Assembly (NCBI RefSeq): GCF_009760405.1
Contig: NZ_WRPP01000002.1
Coordinates: 682,001-746,000, forward strand
DNA: 64,000 nt
Direction: 5' to 3'
From: Nocardia terrae
GTDB lineage: Bacteria; Actinomycetota; Actinomycetes; Mycobacteriales; Mycobacteriaceae
Positions within the stretch are counted from its first letter, which is position 1, and each line of letters begins with the position of its first letter. A program made the translations under genes and the position numbers. The notes beneath the pieces were generated by a model. That model was not told the DNA's origin and made no database searches. It was given only the letters and a program-made list of their open reading frames with translations. This document shows positions 50,794 to 61,097 of the stretch, piece after piece.

Positions 50794-51753
50794 ATGCTGG
50801 AGGTCAGACAGCTGAAGATTTTCCGGGCAGTGGCGCGGACCGGTTCGTACTCCGCCGCCGCCCGGCATCTCGGCTACACCCAACCCGCGATCAGTCAGCA
50901 GATCAAAGCCATGGAGCGACAGCTCGGCACCGCGCTGGTGACCCGCTCGGGACATCAACTCCAGCTCACCGAGGCCGGTGAAGCGCTCTGCCGGCACGCC
51001 GCGACCGTCCTCGGCAGCCTCGACGCCGCCGAAGCCGAGATCCGCGCGCTCACCGAATTGAGAGCGGGCAAGGTGCGATTGGCCACCTTCCCGAGCGCCT
51101 GCGCCATGCTGGTGCCCAAGACCATCGCCCGCAGCCAGGCTGCCGAACCGAATCTGAAGATCGCGCTGGCCGAGGCCGAGCCGCCGGAATCGGTGGCCAT
51201 GCTGCGGGCGGGCGAATGCGAGATCGCCCTCACCTTCGACTACCCGAGCGGCAAGGTGCCCGACAGCGAAAGTTCTTGCGACGCGGGCAGTCCGGACCTC
51301 TCCGAGCTGAGCGTGTGGCCGCTGTTCACCGATCGGCTGCGAGTACTGCTGCCGCCGGGGCATCACCTGGCGGGCGAAGGTCGCCTGACGGCCGTGCATC
51401 TGTCGGAGCTGGCGAAGGAGAAATGGATCGCGGGCTGCCCGCAGTGCCGCGGTCACCTCGTCGACGTCTGTGCGGACGCCGGATTCCATCCCGACATCGT
51501 CTTCGCCACCGAGAACCTCGGCGCCGTCGTCGGTTTGGTCGCCGAAGGACTGGGTGTGGCGCTGGCCACCGAGCTGGCCCTGTCCGGCATCCCGGCCATG
51601 GGGTCGGTGCGGTCGGTGCCGGTCGAACCCGCCATGGAACGCCGCATCCTCGCGGTCACCCTCCCCAAACTGGAGAAGGTGCCCGCGGTGCGCTCGGTGA
51701 TCGATGAACTGCGGGCGACCGTCCCGTTCGTGGAGACGGCCGTCACAGCCTGA
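50794..51753 (+). CDS. LysR-family transcriptional regulator
   Basis: 319 residues from an ATG at 50794. N-terminal winged HTH (LKIFRAVARTGSYSAAARHLGYTQPAISQQIKAMERQLG) and a periplasmic-binding-like sensor domain (~90-300). It precedes azlC, azlD and a cysteine-desulfhydrase-like gene in the same direction, 163 bases apart, and probably activates them in response to an amino acid. A CPQC pair near residue 215 might contribute to sulfur or redox sensing. Confidence 0.9.
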   Translation: MLEVRQLKIFRAVARTGSYSAAARHLGYTQPAISQQIKAMERQLGTALVTRSGHQLQLTEAGEALCRHAATVLGSLDAAEAEIRALTELRAGKVRLATFPSACAMLVPKTIARSQAAEPNLKIALAEAEPPESVAMLRAGECEIALTFDYPSGKVPDSESSCDAGSPDLSELSVWPLFTDRLRVLLPPGHHLAGEGRLTAVHLSELAKEKWIAGCPQCRGHLVDVCADAGFHPDIVFATENLGAVVGLVAEGLGVALATELALSGIPAMGSVRSVPVEPAMERRILAVTLPKLEKVPAVRSVIDELRATVPFVETAVTA

Positions 51754-51758
51754 CAATT

Positions 51759-51774
51759 GTGTCTCGCGCGACAC
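51759..51774. promoter_or_regulatory. Near-perfect palindrome between the LysR gene and azlC
   Basis: GTGTC-TCGCGC-GACAC, arms of 5 bases extended by an inner CGCG; one base pair is mismatched. It starts 6 bases past the LysR stop and 143 bases before azlC. It could be a LysR-type site or a terminator of the LysR gene. Confidence 0.3.
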
Positions 51775-51916
51775 CCGATTTCCTGTCCGACCATTATCGA
51801 TAGTTTCACCCCCTATTACGAATGGTTGGGGTTTATTCGCCCAGGTCAGTGCACAAAAACGGTTTGCTCGACTAGCGTTGGAGGCGCAAACAGGAACCGA
51901 CATAGAGGTTGGAGCC

Positions 51917-52708
51917 ATGGCACTGGCAATCGATTCGAAAACAACGCACGCGGTCGTCACCGACGATGCTCCGCCCGGCGGCTGTTGGCGAACCGCTGTC
52001 TCCGCCGCGGGCCCGGTCATGCTCGGATACCTGCCCGTCTCTTTCGCTTTCGGCGTGCTCGCCCCCACCTTCGGGGTCCCGGCCTGGGCGGCCATCGCCA
52101 TGTCGGCCTTCGTGTTCGCGGGCTCCTCGCAATTCGCGGCACTCGGTCCGCTACAGGCCGGAATTTCGCCGATCTCCATTGTTTTCACCACTTTTCTGGT
52201 GAATTTGCGGCACGCGCTGTATTCGCTCACCGAGGCGCCGAATGTGGCCGGGTGGACGCGGCGCGACAAGATGGGTTTCGCCTGGCAGCTCACCGATGAG
52301 GCGTTCGCGGTGCATTCCACCGAATTCGCCAAACGACACCGGTCGGCCGCCGAATGCCGCGCCTTCAACTTCCTCATCCACTTCGCGTGGGCGGGCTCGA
52401 CCGCCCTGGGCTGCGTGGCCGCCGAACTGATCCCCGACAGCAAGGCACTCGGCCTGGACTTCGCCCAGACCGCCATGTTCCTCGCGCTGCTGGCGATGAT
52501 GGTCAAGGGCAGCCGGGAACTGCTGGTCGCGGTGCTGGCGGGCGGGCTCGCGGTCGTGCTGACCGTGGCCGGACTGCCGCTGTGGGCGGTCGTGGTGCCC
52601 ACCGTCATCGGCGCCACCGTCGGGCTCATGCTCGAGCGCCGGGCGGCCGGTCGTGACACCGCGAGTGACGAGGACGTCCCTGCGATCGCCGAGGAGAGCC
52701 TGTCATGA
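51917..52708 (+). CDS. azlC: AzlC-family amino-acid export permease
   Basis: 263 residues from an ATG at 51917. About seven hydrophobic helices and the AzlC signature (MLGYLPVSFAFGVLA, then MSAFVFAGSSQFAALGPLQAG, then VNLRHALYSL). AzlC with AzlD forms the BrnFE-type exporter for branched-chain and related amino acids. The stop overlaps the azlD start by ATGA. The longer frame upstream overlaps the LysR gene and is not used. Confidence 0.92.
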   Translation: MALAIDSKTTHAVVTDDAPPGGCWRTAVSAAGPVMLGYLPVSFAFGVLAPTFGVPAWAAIAMSAFVFAGSSQFAALGPLQAGISPISIVFTTFLVNLRHALYSLTEAPNVAGWTRRDKMGFAWQLTDEAFAVHSTEFAKRHRSAAECRAFNFLIHFAWAGSTALGCVAAELIPDSKALGLDFAQTAMFLALLAMMVKGSRELLVAVLAGGLAVVLTVAGLPLWAVVVPTVIGATVGLMLERRAAGRDTASDEDVPAIAEESLS

Positions 52709-53043
52709 GCACCACCACGCTGATCTGCGTCCTGGTCGGCATGACCGCCGTGACCTACGGAATCCGTTCCCTGCCTTTGCTGCTCGCCGATCGCTTCACC
52801 ATCTCCGACTCGGTCCTGCACTGGATGGCCTACATTCCGCCCGCCGTGCTCGCCGCCCTGATTGCGCCCTCGGTGTTCGTCCCGAACGCCGAAACCCATG
52901 CCCTGAACCTGGATTGGGCCAACCCCCTGTTGCTCACCGCCTTGCCGACGCTGCTCGTCGCGTGGCGGACCAAGAACATGTACGCCACCGTCGGCACCGG
53001 TGTCGTCGTCCTCGCCCTGCTCCGCTTGGCGGGCCTCAACTAG
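52705..53043 (+). CDS. azlD: AzlD-family small permease subunit
   Basis: 112 residues with three to four membrane helices (ICVLVGMTAVTYGIRSLPLL, MAYIPPAVLAALIAPSVF, VGTGVVVLALLRLAGLN). The partner of AzlC, coupled by a 4-base overlap. It is followed 30 bases later by the PLP-enzyme gene, so the three genes should be one operon. Confidence 0.9.
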   Translation: MSTTTLICVLVGMTAVTYGIRSLPLLLADRFTISDSVLHWMAYIPPAVLAALIAPSVFVPNAETHALNLDWANPLLLTALPTLLVAWRTKNMYATVGTGVVVLALLRLAGLN

Positions 53044-53073
53044 CCCGCCCCGGGCCCTACCGAAGGAATCGAG

Positions 53074-54201
53074 ATGACCACCTACATCCCCGGCACCACG
53101 CTCGTCGACGAGACCGACATCAACCGCTACGACCCCGAATACCGCACCTGGCTGCGCGAGGCCGTGCGCAAGGTACAGGCCGACGGCAACCGCTCCGCCG
53201 ACACCCACCTGCTGACCATTCCGCTGCCCACCGAATGGGGTATCGACCTCTACCTCAAGGACGAATCCACCCATCCCACCGGCTCTCTCAAGCACCGGCT
53301 GGCGCGCTCGCTGTTCCTCTACGCGCTGTGCAACGGCTGGCTGCGCCCGGGCCGCCCGGTCATCGAGGCGTCCAGCGGCTCCACCGCGGTGTCGGAGGCG
53401 TACTTCGCCAAGCTGATCGGCGTCCCGTTCATCGCGGTCATGGCGCGCTCGACCGTGCAGGCCAAGATCGACCTGATCGAATTCCAGGGCGGCACCTGCC
53501 ATCTCGTCGACAACCCCACCGAGGTGTACGAGGTGGCGGCCCAGCTCGCCAAGGAGACCGGCGGGCACTACATGGACCAGTTCACCTACGCCGAACGCGC
53601 CACCGACTGGCGCGGCAACAACAATATCGCCGAGTCGATCTTCCGCCAGCTCGAACAGGAGCGTTACCCCGAGCCCAGCTGGATCGTCGCCACCGCCGGC
53701 ACCGGCGGCACCTCGGCCACCCTGGCCCGCTACGTCCACTACACCCAGCGCGACACCGGCATCTGCGTCGCAGACCCGGAGAACTCCACCTTCCTCGACG
53801 GCTGGCAGACCCTGGATCGGAATGTCACCTCCGACAAGGGATCCCGCATCGAGGGCATCGGCCGCCAGCGCGTGGAACCCAGCTTCATGCCGCACGCCAT
53901 CGACCGCATGATGCGCGTCCCCGACGCCGCCAGCGTCGCCACCGTCCACCTGCTCGAGCGCATCCTCGGCCGCCGCTGCGGCGGCTCCACCGGCACCGGC
54001 GTCTGGGCCGCCTTCCAGGTCATCTCCGACATGCTCGCCAAGGGCGAAAAGGGCAGCGTCGTCACCCTGCTCTGCGACCCGGGCGAACGCTACCTCGACA
54101 AGTACTACTCCGACGCCTGGTTGGCCAAGGAAGGGATCGATCCGGCGCCGTATTCCCAACGGCTGGAGCACTTTTTGCTCACCGGTGACCTATCCCGCTG
54201 A
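53074..54201 (+). CDS. PLP-dependent cysteine desulfhydrase-like enzyme (Cds1-like)
   Basis: 375 residues. A fold-type II PLP enzyme of the cysteine synthase family: PLP Lys73 in HPTGSLKHRLA, the Asn-loop equivalent EASSGSTAVS and the phosphate-binding loop TAGTGGT. Its length and N-terminus resemble mycobacterial Cds1 (Rv3684), which converts L-cysteine to pyruvate, ammonia and H2S. The neighbours, an amino-acid exporter and a LysR regulator, support handling of excess amino acid (cysteine or a relative). The precise reaction is inferred from family resemblance. Confidence 0.82.
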   Translation: MTTYIPGTTLVDETDINRYDPEYRTWLREAVRKVQADGNRSADTHLLTIPLPTEWGIDLYLKDESTHPTGSLKHRLARSLFLYALCNGWLRPGRPVIEASSGSTAVSEAYFAKLIGVPFIAVMARSTVQAKIDLIEFQGGTCHLVDNPTEVYEVAAQLAKETGGHYMDQFTYAERATDWRGNNNIAESIFRQLEQERYPEPSWIVATAGTGGTSATLARYVHYTQRDTGICVADPENSTFLDGWQTLDRNVTSDKGSRIEGIGRQRVEPSFMPHAIDRMMRVPDAASVATVHLLERILGRRCGGSTGTGVWAAFQVISDMLAKGEKGSVVTLLCDPGERYLDKYYSDAWLAKEGIDPAPYSQRLEHFLLTGDLSR

Positions 54202-54290
54202 TTCCCACGAGTTCCCGGAGTTTCCTGGGAATTCGCAGATTCCGAGGCGGAAAGTTGGAGGCACACGTGGAGGTCGGTTCCCACGAGTTC
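54202..54290. repeat. 13-base direct repeat after the PLP-enzyme gene
   Basis: TTCCCACGAGTTC occurs at 54202-54214 and again at 54278-54290. The two copies flank an AT-richer stretch. It may be a small duplication or a recombination scar; no gene is seen between the copies. Confidence 0.35.
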
Positions 54291-54331
54291 TCGGCAGCGG
54301 AAGCGTGACAGCCGCCAACTGATTCCCTCGG

Positions 54332-54376
54332 AGTGGGCCCGAGTCCATGCCATCGTGGCACGGACTCGGGCCCACT
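54332..54376 (+). terminator. Long perfect hairpin, probable terminator
   Basis: AGTGGGCCCGAGTCC and GGACTCGGGCCCACT are perfect 15-base arms; inside, TGCCA and TGGCA extend the stem past one mismatch to a 3-base loop (TCG). It lies 130 bases after the PLP-enzyme stop and before the DUF6221 gene. By stem it is one of the strongest terminator-like structures I noticed in the window. Confidence 0.7.
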
Positions 54377-54489
54377 GCTTTCCGGGGCGGAGCGAATCCG
54401 GACACGGCGTGTTGCCGATCCGACACTCCACAGCTCGGCGACGCGCTGAAACTCGCCGCCCGGGACGAGAAATAGGGAGGATCAGCAGC

Positions 54490-54999
54490 ATGAGTCTCTA
54501 CGGCGACCCGGTCACAACGGAGGATGGCGATGACGTAACCGTCGAATCGCACACCGATATAAGGGGACGCATGACCATCGAGGAGTTCATCGAGGCCCGG
54601 ATCGCGGAAGACGAGCGCGTCGCCCGCAAGGCCGGCGAGCAACCCGGACCGATCTGGGATCACGCTCTGCGCGAGTCGTACCCCGGCATCTACACCCATG
54701 AGATCGACTGCGAGGAAGAGGTTTTCGCGCGCGTGGACTACGAGCCGACGGCCGACCACATAGTCTCTCATGACCCGGCGCGTGTGCTACGGCAGTGCGC
54801 GGCGATGCGCTCTGCGCTGGAGACGTTCGAGACCTTCGGAGAGGCCGCCGAGCTGCCGACGATCGGATGGATCGGGCTGCGAAACGGGGTTATCCGCTCG
54901 CTGGCCGCCATCTGGTCCGATCACCCTGATTACCGCGACGATTGGAAACAAGCAGATGAGCGAGCTGTGGGAGTGGAGCAAACCTGCACGGACCTATGA
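54490..54999 (+). CDS. DUF6221-family protein
   Basis: 169 residues from the ATG at 54490 (GGGAGG nine bases upstream); an ATG at 54571 before TIEEFIEARIAEDE is the alternative, and homologues typically begin there. The conserved parts are FIEARIAEDERVAR, HDPARVLRQCAAMRSALE and RSLAAIWSDHPDYRDDW, matching DUF6221, a family common in actinobacterial genomes, phages and integrative elements, with no known function. Its presence next to short genes and a gene remnant suggests an accessory patch. Confidence 0.75.
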   Translation: MSLYGDPVTTEDGDDVTVESHTDIRGRMTIEEFIEARIAEDERVARKAGEQPGPIWDHALRESYPGIYTHEIDCEEEVFARVDYEPTADHIVSHDPARVLRQCAAMRSALETFETFGEAAELPTIGWIGLRNGVIRSLAAIWSDHPDYRDDWKQADERAVGVEQTCTDL

Positions 55000-55228
55000 G
55001 GTTCGGCCGGACGGGCGCGCGCAACTGCGCGTGTTCCTGTCGGTCGGCGACCAGGCCCAGGCCGTGACCCCATGGCACAGCCACAAGAACCCGATGCTGC
55101 TGTCTGTAGCCGAGATTGCCCGCGACTGCGACCTGCCCGAGATCGAGGTCGTCGGCCGTGAATACACCGCAGCTGGCGACGAGAACGGACTGCGTGAATT
55201 CCAGCTCGTCCACGACCCCCGATTGTGA
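54956..55228 (+). CDS. Small hypothetical protein
   Basis: 90 residues overlapping the end of the DUF6221 gene by 44 bases. It begins SELWEWSKPARTYEV; no family is recognised. It is Trp/His-containing and soluble. The overlap and shared strand suggest co-translation. The following remnant starts in a GTGA overlap with its stop. Confidence 0.5.
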   Translation: MSELWEWSKPARTYEVRPDGRAQLRVFLSVGDQAQAVTPWHSHKNPMLLSVAEIARDCDLPEIEVVGREYTAAGDENGLREFQLVHDPRL

Positions 55229-55449
55229 GCAGCTGCCTGATTCGCCTGGCACACCGCATCTACCTGCCGAAGGTCACCGAATATGCCACCGGCAGAGTGA
55301 TTGCGGATTTCGCGGTGGAGTATCGGCGCATGGTCGAGGCGGGAGTGGAGTTCGTGACCGCGCCGCGAACCGAACCCTACGGTCGCGTCGCGGTCTTTCT
55401 CGATATCGCCGGGAACCGGTGGGACCTGCTCGGCCCGGCGGGGGAGTGA
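55225..55449 (+). pseudogene. Remnant of a VOC/glyoxalase-family gene
   Basis: The 74-codon frame carries only the C-terminal half of a VOC domain (VEYRRMVEAGVEFVTAPRTE, then GRVAVFLDIAGNRWDLLGP). The N-terminal beta-alpha-beta unit that a VOC protein needs is missing, and the sequence before ~55290 does not resemble it. A truncated gene left after a rearrangement is the best reading. Confidence 0.65.
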
Positions 55450-55722
55450 CACGCGGCCCGATATCCGAAATGGGCCTATCGGTGGCTATGGGCCCCTGCC
55501 GCAGGGTCTTTGGGCGGTGATGAAAGGTTGCTGATCGGGGCATGCTCGTGGGGCCCGATCGGAGTATTCGAAGGAATCGTTCGCAGCGGCGGAGGAGGTG
55601 GTCGATCGAGCGGATCCGAGACATGTGGTGACCCTTGCCCCCGTGCGCGCACCCCCGATGTCATGTGATGACGGCGCGGCGGGGGCATTCCCGTGCCGGG
55701 GTATCAGGGGCGTGCAGGGGCG

Positions 55723-57489
<1,767 letters not shown>

Positions 57490-57615
57490 TCACGCGCGAC
57501 CAAAGCGCAAACATCCCAAGAGGTTCGGAACCGGCCGCCCCGGATGCAACCGCGCGCGCGAAATAACGAATTCTCGTGATGTGGGGGCCCGGGCTCTACC
57601 GGAAGTATTCATCTC

Positions 57616-58115
57616 ATGAGCAGCACAGAGATCCGCACCTCCCGCCCCCACCGTCCTCGTCACCGGCGCTACCGGCGCTGTCGGCCGCCACCTGGTGAGC
57701 ACGCTCCTCGCCAGCCGGGCCGCGGTGCGCGCTCTGACCCGTAAACCCGAGAACGCGAACCTGCCCGAGGCGGTGGAGGTCGTCGCGGGTGACCTCGCCG
57801 ACCCGTCGACCCTCGGCCCCAACGTGTTCCAGGACGTCGACCGTGCCTTCGTCTTCCCCGCCCGGGGCGTCGAGGTGTTCATGGACGCGGCCGTCGCCGC
57901 GGGCGTGCGGCGCTTCACGGTCCTGTCCTCGCTCGCCACGGCCAGGGACTTCCCTCTCGACCATCCGCGAGCCGATCATGAAGATGCTGCTCGACTACTG
58001 GAGCGACACCCTCACCACCCCCGACCGTGTTCGCCCGGTCACCAGCGTCACCGGCAAGCCCGGCCGCACCCTGGTCGAGTGGGTCACCGACCATCGCGCC
58101 GACTTCACGGCGTGA
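57616..58115 (+). pseudogene. NmrA/NAD(P)H-binding gene with frameshift and internal deletion
   Basis: The ATG at 57616 opens in one frame and, after a C-run near 57646, the Rossmann start (TVLVTGATGAVGRHLVS) continues in another. That frame stays good through AAVAAGVRRFTVLSSLA (~57930). The expected middle of the protein is then absent. The typical C-terminus (EPIMKMLLDYWSDTLTTPDRV, then GRTLVEWVTDHRADF) follows in the original frame. A full gene of this family is ~280 codons; ~100 or more are missing. It appears dead unless this is an assembly error. Confidence 0.75.
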
Positions 58116-58167
58116 GATCCCCGAGAAGACGGCCCGGCCACCAGCCGGGTCGTCTCCCGCTCGGGAC

Positions 58168-58854
58168 TCAACGCGGTGGTTCGGCCATCTGCCCGGCGGT
58201 GTCGAGGTGCTGGGCGGTCAGTTCCGGCAGCGGGCAACCCCGGCGGCTGGTCGCGGCGATATCGCCCCGGCCCTCCGCGCTCCACAGCGGCGGATAGATC
58301 GCCAATCCCTGGTCGGGCGGCAGGTTTTCGGTTTCGGCGGCCCATCCGTCCCAGCGCAGGTCGGCGTAGAAATCCTCGAGACCGCCCCGCAGGACCCAGT
58401 CGACGAAGCTGGAATGCCCACCGCCCAGCGGTTGCCAGGCCAAAGTGTCGGGACCGAAATAGCAAATGCCTCCGGGGTTTCCGGGCAGCGCACCCCCGTT
58501 GATTGCGAACATGCCGCCGAGCACATCCACCGCCACCACCAGCGCCCCCGGTGATTCGCGCCCGGGTTCGGGGTCGGCCATCCGATTCATGGTCGCCACA
58601 TCCGGCAGGTCGCCGTGCCCACCGCCGAGAATCCGCAACCAGCCGTGATCGACCACGAGGCCACCGGTATTGAGCACCAGCCCGCCGAGCACCGATCGTG
58701 CGGTCACCTGCAATCGGTACAGCGCGTCCCGGGCGCGAGCGGGCGTGGCGGGCAAGACCTCGACCGGAATCGCGCTGTCGGAGATCTTGCCCGCCAACTC
58801 GGGCCACGCGGGATCATCGGTATCGATGAGTTCGTCGATGTTTCGAACGGTCAC
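58168..58854 (-). CDS. DUF2625-family protein
   Basis: 228 residues from a GTG at 58854 (the frame is open to 58902). It matches DUF2625 throughout: RNIDELIDTDDPAWPEL, VVDHGWLRILGGGHGDLP, AVDVLGGMFAINGGALPG, VDWVLRGGLEDFYADLRWDGW. Members are found in diverse bacteria and have no established function. A possible accessory gene. The start is uncertain as no strong ribosome site is seen. Confidence 0.85.
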   Translation of the reverse strand: MTVRNIDELIDTDDPAWPELAGKISDSAIPVEVLPATPARARDALYRLQVTARSVLGGLVLNTGGLVVDHGWLRILGGGHGDLPDVATMNRMADPEPGRESPGALVVAVDVLGGMFAINGGALPGNPGGICYFGPDTLAWQPLGGGHSSFVDWVLRGGLEDFYADLRWDGWAAETENLPPDQGLAIYPPLWSAEGRGDIAATSRRGCPLPELTAQHLDTAGQMAEPPR

Positions 58855-59100
58855 GGTGACGATCGTCGCACAGCGCGCCGGTTCGCCCGATCGCGCCCGC
58901 ACTGGAGAAGCCGCGAGATGATCTCGGCGCGTTGATCTTTCACCCGACGACCGCGCATGCGGTCAGTGTTCGTCGTAGTGCCCGTCGTGCTGGGCGTGAT
59001 CATGTGCGCATTCATCGATTCGAGCGGGCGCGCGGTGCCGGTTTCGTCGAGCGCGGAAATTCGGTGGTGGGATCGGCGCTCGGATGGACAGACTGCGGCG

Positions 59101-60159
59101 ATGGCAGCGAGGGGAACGGCCGGGCGGGCGGTTCGGGCGCGGGCGATCGGGTGGAGTCTCACCTCGTGGGTGTTGTTCGCCGGTTCCGGTCCGTTGGCCA
59201 AGGGCGTCATGGCGGCGGGCTGGTCCCCGGCGCAGGTGACCTCGGCGCGGATCGCGGTCGCCGCGATGCTGCTCGTGACGGTGGTCGCGGTGCTGCGGCC
59301 GCGGGCGCTGCGGTTCGGTCGCGGTGAGGTGGGGCTGCTGCTCGGGTACGGGCTGCTCGGCGTCGCCGGCGTACAGGTGTTGTTCTTCGTTGCGGTGGAC
59401 CGGATTCCGGTCGGGGTCGCGATGGTGCTGGTGAATCTCGCGCCCGCGCTGGTCGCGCTGTGGGTGCGGACGGTGCGGCGCACTCGGTTGCCGGGGACGG
59501 TGTGGCTGGGGATCGGCGCGGCGGCGGGCGGATCGACCCTGGTCGCCCAGATCTGGCAGGGCACGCGAGTGGACCTGTTCGGTATCGCCGCCGGTCTGGG
59601 CTCGGCCCTCTGCTCGGCCGGATTCTTCCTGCTCGGTGAACACGGTGCGCGCAAACACGATCCGGCGGGATTGACCGCGATCGCCTTGGCCCTCGGCATG
59701 ATTGCCGCGATGGCCCTCGCTCCGCCGTGGACACTGTCCCGCTCACTGCTCACGGCTCCGGTCGCGCTTCACGGCGCACGGATTCCGGCGTGGTCGGTGC
59801 TGCTGGTCCTCGCTGTGCTGGGCACGGTGGTGCCCTACCTGGCCGGACTGCATGCCATGCGGTACCTGTCCTCGGCGTCGGCCAGCGTGCTGGCCGTGGT
59901 GGAACCGCTCGTTGCCGCCGCCTTGGCATGGCTGTTGTTCGGCCAGTCGCTCGGGCCCGGCCAGCTGGCCGGGGCGGTGATCATGCTGACCGGTGCGCTG
60001 CTGGTGCAGGTGACGATGCCCTCAGGGCGTGAGGGGCTTTCGACGCGGGGTGATGACCCGCTGGCTGATCCGCCATCCGTCATCGGTTCGGATGATGGTG
60101 TCCGCGTAGGTGACGCTGCCGGTGGTGCCGTCGGTATTGACGGCCAGACCCTTCGATAG
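59101..60159 (+). CDS. EamA/DMT-superfamily transporter
   Basis: 352 residues from an ATG at 59101 (the frame is open to 58957). Ten membrane helices in two EamA repeats, with the second repeat ending in SVLAVVEPLVAAALAWLLFGQSLGPGQLAGAVIMLTGALL. It exports or exchanges a small metabolite. Its hydrophilic C-terminal tail overlaps the convergent SnoaL-like gene by ~138 bases; the tail shows no conservation signs and may be a read-on after loss of an earlier stop. Confidence 0.83.
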   Translation: MAARGTAGRAVRARAIGWSLTSWVLFAGSGPLAKGVMAAGWSPAQVTSARIAVAAMLLVTVVAVLRPRALRFGRGEVGLLLGYGLLGVAGVQVLFFVAVDRIPVGVAMVLVNLAPALVALWVRTVRRTRLPGTVWLGIGAAAGGSTLVAQIWQGTRVDLFGIAAGLGSALCSAGFFLLGEHGARKHDPAGLTAIALALGMIAAMALAPPWTLSRSLLTAPVALHGARIPAWSVLLVLAVLGTVVPYLAGLHAMRYLSSASASVLAVVEPLVAAALAWLLFGQSLGPGQLAGAVIMLTGALLVQVTMPSGREGLSTRGDDPLADPPSVIGSDDGVRVGDAAGGAVGIDGQTLR

Positions 60160-60423
60160 CGCCTCGGCGGAGTCGGCGCCGGTGGGGGAGACCACGATAT
60201 TGGTGACGTGATGGGCGAGCGGGTTGTTGTCACCCAACTGGAGTGCCATGTCGCGCAAGGCGTCTCGGCCGGTGACCACGCCCGCTCCGAACGCGGTCAG
60301 GTCGTAGCTGACGGTGTCTGTGAACACCTCGTCGAAGCGTGCGAAGTCACCGGCATCGCTGAGATGTCCGTGCAGCGCCAGCAATTCGTGAATGGCGAGG
60401 CGGTCGGCTGGAGAGATCGGCAT
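60022..60423 (-). CDS. SnoaL-like (NTF2-fold) protein
   Basis: 133 residues from the ATG at 60423. The pattern (ADRLAIHELLALHGHLSDAGDFARFDEVFTDTVSYDL, later HHVTNIVV, DDGWRISQRVITPRR) is typical of SnoaL_4-type NTF2-fold proteins, which act as small cyclases, dehydratases or ring-hydroxylating enzyme partners. It follows the TetR gene on the same strand, so it may share its control. Confidence 0.85.
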   Translation of the reverse strand: MPISPADRLAIHELLALHGHLSDAGDFARFDEVFTDTVSYDLTAFGAGVVTGRDALRDMALQLGDNNPLAHHVTNIVVSPTGADSAEALSKGLAVNTDGTTGSVTYADTIIRTDDGWRISQRVITPRRKPLTP

Positions 60424-60475
60424 GGCCTCGAGTCTCGCCCGGGCGGTGACGTGACGCCAGTTCTTTTGCGGCCGG

Positions 60476-61054
60476 TCAGGCCAAGCGCAGCGCGGCGGCG
60501 GTGAGGCGCCAGAGGCGTTCGGCGGCAACGTCGACGGTGGGGCGGGGATCGGCCCGGAGTTGCTGGCCGATGCCGTGCCGGAGGCCGCCGATGACGAAGG
60601 CGCCGGCACTGTCGGGGTCGAGGTCGGCGGGTATCTCGCCGGTGGCCTGACCGCGGCGGATATTGGTCGCGGCGGCGTCGGCGAGATTACGGATGTAGTT
60701 GGCCTCGACCTCAGTGAGGCCCGGGTCGGGGGCCACCCGGTTGACGAGCAGGGCCGCCAGGGGATGGTCGAAGTGGTAGGCGACGAAGCGGTGGGTGCGT
60801 TCATGTTCGCGGGTGGCCCAGTCGCCGTCGGCGGGGAGGCGGTCGTCGGCGGTGGCGCGGCTGAGGCCCTCGTAGAAGTCGTCCCAGATCGCCGCGAGCA
60901 GACCGACTTTGGAGCCGAAGTGGTGGTAGAGCGCGCCGGTGCTCAGGCCGGTGCGGCGGGTGAGGGCGCTGAGCTCGAGGGTGCCGCCGGCATGGACCAA
61001 CTCGTCGCGGGCGGCGTCGAGGAGTTGTTGACGTCCGAGGGGTGCGCGTGCCAC
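60476..61054 (-). CDS. TetR-family repressor, divergent from a dioxygenase
   Basis: 192 residues from a GTG at 61054. N-terminal HTH (ELSALTRRTGLSTGALYHHFGSKVGLLAAIW) and a TetR_C_33-like ligand domain. A palindrome between this gene and the divergent phytanoyl-CoA dioxygenase gene fits a shared operator. The SnoaL-like gene 52 bases downstream is probably in the same transcript. Confidence 0.88.
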   Translation of the reverse strand: MARAPLGRQQLLDAARDELVHAGGTLELSALTRRTGLSTGALYHHFGSKVGLLAAIWDDFYEGLSRATADDRLPADGDWATREHERTHRFVAYHFDHPLAALLVNRVAPDPGLTEVEANYIRNLADAAATNIRRGQATGEIPADLDPDSAGAFVIGGLRHGIGQQLRADPRPTVDVAAERLWRLTAAALRLA

Positions 61055-61063
61055 TGTCGAACA

Positions 61064-61081
61064 ATAACAGAACTCAGTTAT
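61064..61081. promoter_or_regulatory. Palindrome in the TetR/dioxygenase divergent promoter
   Basis: ATAAC-A-GA-AC-TC-A-GTTAT: 18 bases, symmetric except at two positions on each side. It is centred between the TetR start at 61054 and the dioxygenase start at 61098. A TetR dimer bound here would block both genes. Confidence 0.6.
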
Positions 61082-61097
61082 GTAAAGGATGCCGGGG

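Noticed and set aside
50692..54171. A 1159-codon leftward frame across LysR, azlCD and the PLP enzyme
   Set aside because: It is antisense to four genes with clear families, and its translation is Gly/Asp/His-rich without domain features.
54332..54376. A tRNA gene or attachment site
   Set aside because: It is one long hairpin with a 3-base loop; there is no cloverleaf, T-loop or repeat of an integrase core site, and no integrase gene is near.
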